From: Membranipora membranacea
Taxonomy: Eukaryota > Bryozoa > Gymnolaemata > Cheilostomatida > Membraniporidae
Reading direction: 5' to 3'
Length of the DNA: 60,000 bases
Assembly (NCBI GenBank): GCA_914767715.1
Contig: OU612071.1
Coordinates: 22,443,681-22,503,680 of the forward strand
Under the pieces are notes generated by a model, which saw only the letters and a list, made by a program, of their open reading frames with translations, did not search any database and was not told the DNA's origin. The position numbers were made by a program, and so were the translations under genes. The stretch's first letter is position 1. The number at the start of each line of letters is the position of its first letter. This document shows positions 54,000 to 60,000 of the stretch, in pieces.

Positions 54000-55520
54000 C
54001 CAAAGTAGGAGAACTCGTTATTACTATATGGTGCAAAACAATAGCATATAGCGGGTACGGTGGGGATGTTTTGTCTAAGCTCTTCATGATGTTCTTGTTG
54101 TCATTTTGTAATTATTTGCATGTTTAGCCGCAACTCTAGTCACAGGCTATTTGGCTTACCTGTGCTCTTATTTACTTTCTTTTGAACATTTATTACTCAT
54201 GATTTTCAATGTTTCTTTAAAGCAGAATACAAGAACAAAAATAAAGGTATATTATGTAGATAGTCTTTCTTTCGGAACTGAGTTATCTAAATGTAGAAAA
54301 TTTTAAGTTAGGCACACTAATTTCGCGGTGATTGCCAGCTGGTAAATATGCAATTATGTCTTTATTACCTCAATTTTAGCTGTATTCTACTGAAGATCTT
54401 CCGGATAAGAGAACAATTACAAGGATAAACAGATCTCAGTTGGCTACGCTTAAAAAAATCCTATTCGTATACATTGTATGTCATAAATATTGATGAAAAG
54501 TGACGCTCCACAGATCACTTTCATCAATCTTTATATATAATCACTTTTGCATTTCTATCTTCACAATAACCTATATCATGCAAGGATTCACCTGTTCAAT
54601 TAGCATTCACACCGATGAACTTCAAATTCTTGAGAATATCACAAAAAAAGGTTAAGTTCATTTCAAATTTTGGGCTTAAAACTTTATGACTAAACCTAGC
54701 TACACCTTACAAGCTAAGCTAATGTATGTTGTACATAATTTCATCTAGAAAGTGAAAGAAATGAAGATCCCTGCTCTCATGAGCGGACGCTTCTATTCAA
54801 GTTGATCATCGCAAAATAATTTACACAAACATTAATGTTATTGAGGTGTACCCACAAGCTAGCTGTTGTATTTTATGTGTTTGTGCATACTGTATGTTAC
54901 ACCAACAGTGAGTTTATAAAGTCATCAATGACTTCTGTCGCTTTAGCCAGGAACAAAACTGCCAGTTAACATACAATCAACCTGCTGTCAAAAGAAAAAT
55001 GGATTTTAAAAATCCTTATTCTGTAAACAGTAACTTGGGTCATACAAAGGGATTGTGCCTGTCAAATTTTCCTTTATTTTGTGTGATTCAGTATATCTTA
55101 CCTTCCTGCATGTTTATTCAATTCTACTCTCTCAGTTAACCAATGCAATGCGTATATACCTTTGTATGTTGTTATAACCAACTAAATATCAAGGTATATG
55201 AAAATATTTCAAATTTTCAGATTGCGTTTGACAGTAAACCGACATCATGTTGCGTATAATTTTGTGGTTATTCGCACTAGCTTTCATGAGGAAATATTTA
55301 GACTTTTTAATGACCATCATCATCTGGAGGTGGACTCCTCCTGGGGCAAACCCAATAATTTATAAAATTGGAACTTTTTCAAGGGACTCAGTTAGAAATT
55401 TAACTCACATAATCACCCATTTGGCTTTGTCTAATGAAAATTGAGAGGACAGAGGTTTGCATCGGTCCTATTCACAAATATTTTCAAGAGGAAATGAAAT
55501 TTCTTCCAAATCTTATTGGA
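54000..55520. other. No gene recognised; one short hairpin
   Basis: AT-rich spacer. A small stem-loop lies at 54489-54528: ATTGATGAAAAGTGA pairs with TCACTTTCATCAAT around an 11-base loop, one bulge. No frame with similarity. Confidence 0.4.
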
Positions 55521-55529
55521 CCTTCATTC

Positions 55530-55745
55530 CAATCATGTCTACAACATAAGCTCATCCAACATAAAACTCCAGCTCGCCAATTCCACAACCAGTTCAGGTC
55601 AACAACGGGACTCATATCAAATAATAGCACTGTGGAACAAGCTGCCTGACAACCCAACAATCGGTAGGGAGTAGAGAGTAGAGAGTCAGGTGGCCTTAAA
55701 AACGGCTCTTAAGTGTCACCTCTTGGATTTAAGGTTTGAACTTTG
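55530..55745 (+). pseudogene. LINE H: 3' end of a LINE ORF
   Basis: Read through two shifts, the plus strand gives QHKLIQHKTPARQF, FRSTTGLISNNS, then IALWNKLPDNPTIG and VALKTALKCHLLDL. LINE ORFs end in the same manner: H-x-Y-N-T-R, then R-x-x-x-x-x-x-x-S-x-x-x-x-x-x-x-x-WN-x-LP-x-x, then F-K-x-x-LK-x-x-L. It is a decayed tail of a CR1/Jockey-like LINE; upstream parts are lost or unreadable. Confidence 0.6.
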
Positions 55746-55749
55746 TTCA

Positions 55750-57350
55750 TCGTAATGTAATTGATTTCCATTGCCGCGTCTTGCATGGCAATTTGGCCTT
55801 GCGCCTCGACTAGCTGCGACATTGTCAAAGCTATTGCGCATGTAGACCTCAGCACCACTTTACTCTGATGTTTTTAGTTTCCTAATATCCTAACTTGTTT
55901 GCTTGAATAGAAGCCATACCAATAGTTATAAACAATAGATCTAAAATATCAACTCAAATCGATCAAAATTTTATGTAATTTGTAAGGAAAGTTAAAACTG
56001 GCTTATGGCAGAGTCATCTAGACTATTATACAATGCAGCTGATAGCATTAAAGGGCAACCAAGTTTTCGCAGCAATGCATTGGTGGGTTGTAAATAATGT
56101 GCTAACCAGCATCAGCTTTGTGCATTACGCGATGCAAAACTCAAAGTAGTTGCTGACTCTAAGCTGGGTAACACTTCAGTTTAGGGGAGGTAACAATACA
56201 TTGATGTAATGATGATAGAGTACAGGCTAAATAATAACAGGAACAGGAAACTGCTCTGTGGTATTCTATTCTAGCTGCGTTTGAGTACCTGATGGATGAA
56301 ATGTTTCACAAGAATTCTGGCTGACTTATCATTCGATTTAGATTTTGTCTTTTTCCCTATGCAAAAGGTGCAATCTGCTGTTAATCAAAGAGAATTTGTT
56401 TGAAACCCTAGTTGCCCTTTAATAAAACCATTACCAGTATTCAAAATCCATTGAAATTATTGTTGAGTATGTCAATATCATTTACAAAGTCAGTAAATAT
56501 GTGATAATGGTGCTGCCAATACTGGACAGCTTGTTATAACTAATGCGCAGCCGCCACAGTCATGATATATTCCAGGCTGCTAAAGTCACACCAGAACCTA
56601 TCATGGAGCAGTTTCTATCAAAACTAGACCAACTCAAATTATTTATATGATTAGTTGCATAAGGGAGAGGGAGACAACAAACTCTAGACCTTTCCAGATC
56701 CTGGGTTTTCAAACTTTTAAATCAAGTAAATCACTCACATATGCCATAGTGCCAGAAAAATTGGTGTTTTGTATATTGCTGCTGGGTTGCTTTGATATGA
56801 ACAATGGTTGCATTTTGCTTTCCTCAACACTTTAATTGTAGTTTATTTTTAGAAATACTGAAAATAATGAATACAAGTGCTTGCTACATGTCTGACCATT
56901 AAGTTGTACCGAGATCATAGATTTGATTCTATGCTACTCAGTTAGCAGACTTGATCAATATTGGAGCACTGATGTACATAGATAAAATACTTCCAATTGG
57001 GTGTCAAACATCAAATGGCTTGAGCGATGAACAGAGAACAGGGAACACCACACCCCTCAGCGCAGACGTACTAAAATTCAATTTGAGAAGATATTCCTTT
57101 CACTATGTTTTCAGATGAAATATTGACTCGTAGAACAATTGTCACTTGAATTGAAGTTGTCCTGCCTTTCATATATTGGGTCCACATTTTGTCTGGAGTT
57201 ATTTATATTCAATTAAGTTATGCAAGTAGATCATCGTAGATCGATGCAAGAAGAAAGTTTTGCAATTTTTTCAATTCATTCATGTAGATGTATTACTAGT
57301 TCATAACAAAATAGTGATTTCGCAATAAGGGTTGGACTTAAACATACTAG
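55750..57350. other. No gene recognised
   Basis: AT-rich spacer between LINE H and the end of the secreted-protein gene. No family similarity, RNA gene or strong repeat seen. Confidence 0.4.
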
Positions 57351-57357
57351 ATGCAGA

Positions 57358-57363
57358 TTTATT
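57358..57363 (-). terminator. Candidate polyadenylation signal AATAAA
   Basis: AATAAA on the minus strand, 136 bases after the stop codon of the Asn/Gly-rich gene. Distance and strand fit; use is not shown. Confidence 0.5.
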
Positions 57364-57498
57364 TAATATAGTCAATGTGTATTTGAAAGATGCTGATGAA
57401 ACTGTCAGTCAATATTGTAAAAAAGGTTATTTCTTCGAATATAAAATCAGGAACATTCTCTCAATCAGATATTAATCTTCATCCTTTACGATGTGAGT

Positions 57499-58657
57499 TT
57501 AACAACAGCAGTACCCAGTAAGAGGATAGCAGTTTTTTCCTTTTCCATTCTCAGACCACCAGAATCTTTCAGGACATATCATCTTCTTAGAAGGAGATGC
57601 TGTTACTGGAGGAGGACAGCACCAACTGGGACTTCTCTTCCAGTTACTATTACCATTGCCATTGTTACCATTTCCGTTACCATTAGAGTATGCATCACCA
57701 TTTCCATTCCCGTTAGTATTTCCATAGTTAGGTTCAACGCAGCTTGGAGTTTTAGCAGAGTTTGCAGTCAGAATCCATCCAATTCTACAGCCGTTGTTGC
57801 CATTGGCATTGTTACCATTGCCGACATTGCCATTCCCATTGTTACCATTGAAACTATTTCCATTGTTACCATTCCCATTGTTACCATTGAAGCCATTTCC
57901 ATTGTCACCATTCCCATTGTTACCATTGAAGCCATTTCCATTGTCACCATTCCCGTTGTTACCTAGAGAAAATTGCAATCCTAACGTCAATGACATCACA
58001 CCACACCATCATGCATTATAGTCAATTTGAAGCTTTCCTTGTTGTTTGTTTATTGCTATCTCTCAAAATCCATCATAATAACTAAGTTGAGATGAAGGGG
58101 AATTCTATTGGGAGAGAATATTTTACGATTCAGCGGCGATGTCTGATGCATCTATATTTTCACAATCATAACTGGCAATCAAATCATGATAGATTCTTCA
58201 AAAGATACTCTTAAGATTTGCTTGACTTAATTTCAAATAATGAGTTCAGATTAACTGGCCTGCTGTGTTTCGAAAACAGTTTCAAATCATGTCAAAGAAA
58301 AGTGATGAGATTTATGCGCTGACAATTTATAGAATATTGAAATTCAAATACATTTTGTTGTCAGGAGGTATTTACCGTGGAATTGCACTCTAACTTAGGA
58401 TTTCATAACACTTACCGTTCCAATTCTGTTCATTCTGCCCTTTAGTTTCACTGACCAGAAAAACCACTCCCACAAAACAAATCATCAATGTTCTGTAAAG
58501 AGAAACTTAATGTATAAATGCTGGTATAATAAAACTGTGTTTGCCTAAATATCTCTATCATTTTACAAATTATAACAATAACATTATTTGAACATGTACA
58601 TTGATTGTGTGGTGATTGTTCTATGAGAGGTTGTTCTTACCTTACTGTTAACCCCAT
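57499..58657 (-). CDS. Secreted Asn/Gly-repeat protein with Cys-rich tail (three coding exons)
   Basis: Coding exons: 58641-58657 (ATG plus 14 bases, donor GTAAGA), 58416-58492 (acceptor TTTACAG, donor GTAAGTG), 57499-57962 (acceptor TTCTCTAG, stop TAA). The phases join exactly and give 185 residues. Residues 1-24, MGLTVRTLMICFVGVVFLVS plus ETKG, form a signal peptide, so the protein should be secreted. Then come about 3.5 copies of a 13-residue Asn/Gly unit (NGNNGNGDNGNGF), a short non-repeat part with CRIGWILTANSAKTPSC, a second Asn/Gly run, and a tail with CCPPP, MIC, NCY and a final YCCC (nine Cys in this exon). A TATA box lies upstream. Asn/Gly runs with Cys tails occur in matrix or silk-like secreted proteins, for example shell proteins, but I recognise no family. 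Confidence 0.75.
57820..57962. repeat. 39-bp coding minisatellite in the Asn/Gly-rich gene
   Basis: About 3.5 copies of a 39-bp unit (plus strand TTACCATTGAAGCCATTTCC and following bases) encode the 13-residue repeat. The unit is a multiple of three, so copy changes keep the frame. The end nearest the signal-peptide exon is the most regular. Confidence 0.85.
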
Positions 58658-58740
58658 CCTAGTGTTGATTTATCTCCTATAGTGAGTAAACAGCTGCTTT
58701 GATGTACGTTCAATAATGCTAACAATATCAGAGTCCTACC

Positions 58741-58748
58741 TTTATATA
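58741..58748 (-). promoter_or_regulatory. TATA box of the Asn/Gly-rich gene
   Basis: TATATAAA on the minus strand, about 84 bases before the ATG. A start 25-30 bases downstream would leave a 5' leader of about 55 bases. Strong TATA boxes are common in tissue-specific secreted-protein genes. Confidence 0.65.
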
Positions 58749-58759
58749 CCCTTGAAACT

Positions 58760-59640
58760 TGTTACATGTGCCACTTAGTGGATAACTGTCACAAATTTCC
58801 TGATATATGTGGGTAATCGGATAATCAAGATTACATTAAGTAGGATTCTCTTGTACAAGGAAACAGTATGACATTTTAATTATGATGATTTCCCTGTTGT
58901 CGTAGCCAGGCACTTTTATGACATGATTATCCTGGATTTAGATTTTGATTGCCTTTGTTTTGGTGTGATGGTGTTGCAGACACCGATTAAATATTCTCAC
59001 TAAAAGTAAATGGTATGACCAGGAAACAGTCGACAGTTTATTAATTCGATGCATTGCAGCATAAAGGCAATGAACTGGTCACTTGCTTGAACCGAATGAC
59101 TGCGGTACTGCTAATTTTTGTTGAGATCTTTGCCTCCGACAAATAATCATACTAAAACAATTGAATAGTATAGACCTGCGAGCCTGGTTGCTCTGACAAG
59201 CACACAAGCTGAGCTTTCGATCATTGGCGAGGATGCATGTGTTGCAAGTTAGAGGGACAAGGTTTTTATTTTAGTGGCATAACACATGATAAAAGTCATG
59301 AAAAAAAGAGTCTCAAAATAGCAACCATGAGCATTCAACTTGTTCAACAGCTATGAGGGCAAATTGGAAAACTGTCTATTGATATTCTATTTGATGTGAT
59401 AGGAAAATCAACTTTTTCCAAGTTCCAAGTAAACTTTCAGCTTTTTTTTTAACCAGTTATTACGTGATGTACATCATCATATCTTGCCAAAAACTAATTA
59501 TTAAAAGGTTTGTTTAGAAAAAAAATCTGTATCCGAACTTCCCAGAGACCTTAGAGATAGCAAATTCCCACTAGAGGTGTTGAGAACTTGTCAGAATGTA
59601 TTGTCATTATATCCCTGTCTGAGTCTAGGATTAGCCTTTC
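58760..59640. other. No gene recognised
   Basis: AT-rich upstream region of the Asn/Gly-rich gene. No further gene or clear repeat seen; regulatory elements cannot be named by eye. Confidence 0.35.
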
Positions 59641-59833
59641 ACACGATGTCATTGTGCTCATGGTTATTTTGCATTGCACATTCATAACTATACTCGATTT
59701 TTTCGATTTCCTTCCCGCAAATAAATTTTCTCTCAAATGTGATTCGGTGATCGCTTAGCCAATCAGAATACTGTATAGTTTGAAATATCTGATCCATATG
59801 TGTATCAATAATAACCAATATAAGAATCATCAA
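59640..59833 (-). pseudogene. LINE I: possible end of an endonuclease domain
   Basis: A minus-strand frame reads IDTHMDQIFQTIQYSDWLSD followed by HRITF. This is like the end of a LINE endonuclease (D-x-I-F, then 15-20 residues, then LSDHR). The neighbouring frame (59551-59736) has DSDRDIMTIHSDKFSTPLV. Likeness is limited to the short SDH region. Confidence 0.3.
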
Positions 59834-60000
59834 ATATACCGGTATCTGATGGACTAGCTACACAAGTTCCTTGTATCAGGATAATACATGTCACTTTTTG
59901 CCGAGTAAACCTATCAGCTTGATTTAGATTGATGATCTTTTCTCTCCAATTTGCTCTAATAAAATCAATATAACATGATAAAAAAATGCAGATGTTAATA

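Noticed and set aside
57493-57966. 157-codon plus-strand frame rich in Ile, Thr and Val
   Set aside because: It is the complement of the Asn/Gly minisatellite, open only because the 39-bp unit keeps all frames in register.
1-60000. CRISPR array or bacterial operons
   Set aside because: No regularly spaced repeats with unique spacers, no bacterial gene packing; exons, LINEs and animal transposons instead.

Overview
The window looks like AT-rich nuclear DNA (very roughly 60-65% A+T by eye) from an invertebrate animal. Support for this: spliced exons with GT-AG borders and pyrimidine tracts, a TATA-box gene with a signal-peptide exon, and a mix of transposons usual in metazoans (Ty3/Gypsy, CR1/L2-like LINEs, ZBED-type hAT, THAP9/P, MULE, CACTA/EnSpm, DUF6589-type genes). 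No phylum can be fixed from the sequence. Family names are from memory of conserved motifs, not database searches.

Layout. 1-4.7 kb: four short minus-strand coding remnants (FLYWCH-associated exon, P-loop exon, DUF6589-like fragment, YqaJ-nuclease exon). 5.77-11.03 kb: a complete, apparently very young Ty3/Gypsy element on the minus strand, with 226-bp LTRs that look identical, a 5-bp target duplication, a primer site matching tRNA-Ser(GCU), a polypurine tract and an unbroken 1408-codon gag-pol frame. 12-14.9 kb: exons of an unrecognised spliced gene. 15.2-19.3 kb: fragments of CACTA, P and MULE transposases. 21.2 kb: a 12-bp tandem repeat. 24.8-33.9 kb: a nested LINE graveyard. A short non-autonomous LTR element sits inside LINE A, and a CACTA-type MITE sits inside LINE B. 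36.2-37.5 kb: a second, better preserved DUF6589-like gene. 39 kb: a LINE fragment. 42.7-44.4 kb: a hAT transposase gene. 45.7-56 kb: plus-strand LINE tails, a diverged segmental duplication and long foldback elements. 57.5-58.7 kb: the best candidate host gene, a three-exon gene for a secreted Asn/Gly-repeat protein with a Cys-rich tail; a broken copy of its signal-peptide exon lies 4.5 kb away.

Three patterns stand out. First, every recognisable transposon coding fragment from 1 to 44.5 kb is on the minus strand, an arrangement seen in uni-strand piRNA clusters. Second, there are at least seven long foldback (hairpin) repeats; three end at TTAA, as expected of Kolobok- or piggyBac-type MITEs. 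Third, insertions are nested with target duplications that can be read directly from interrupted LINE frames. The rest is non-coding as far as can be seen.
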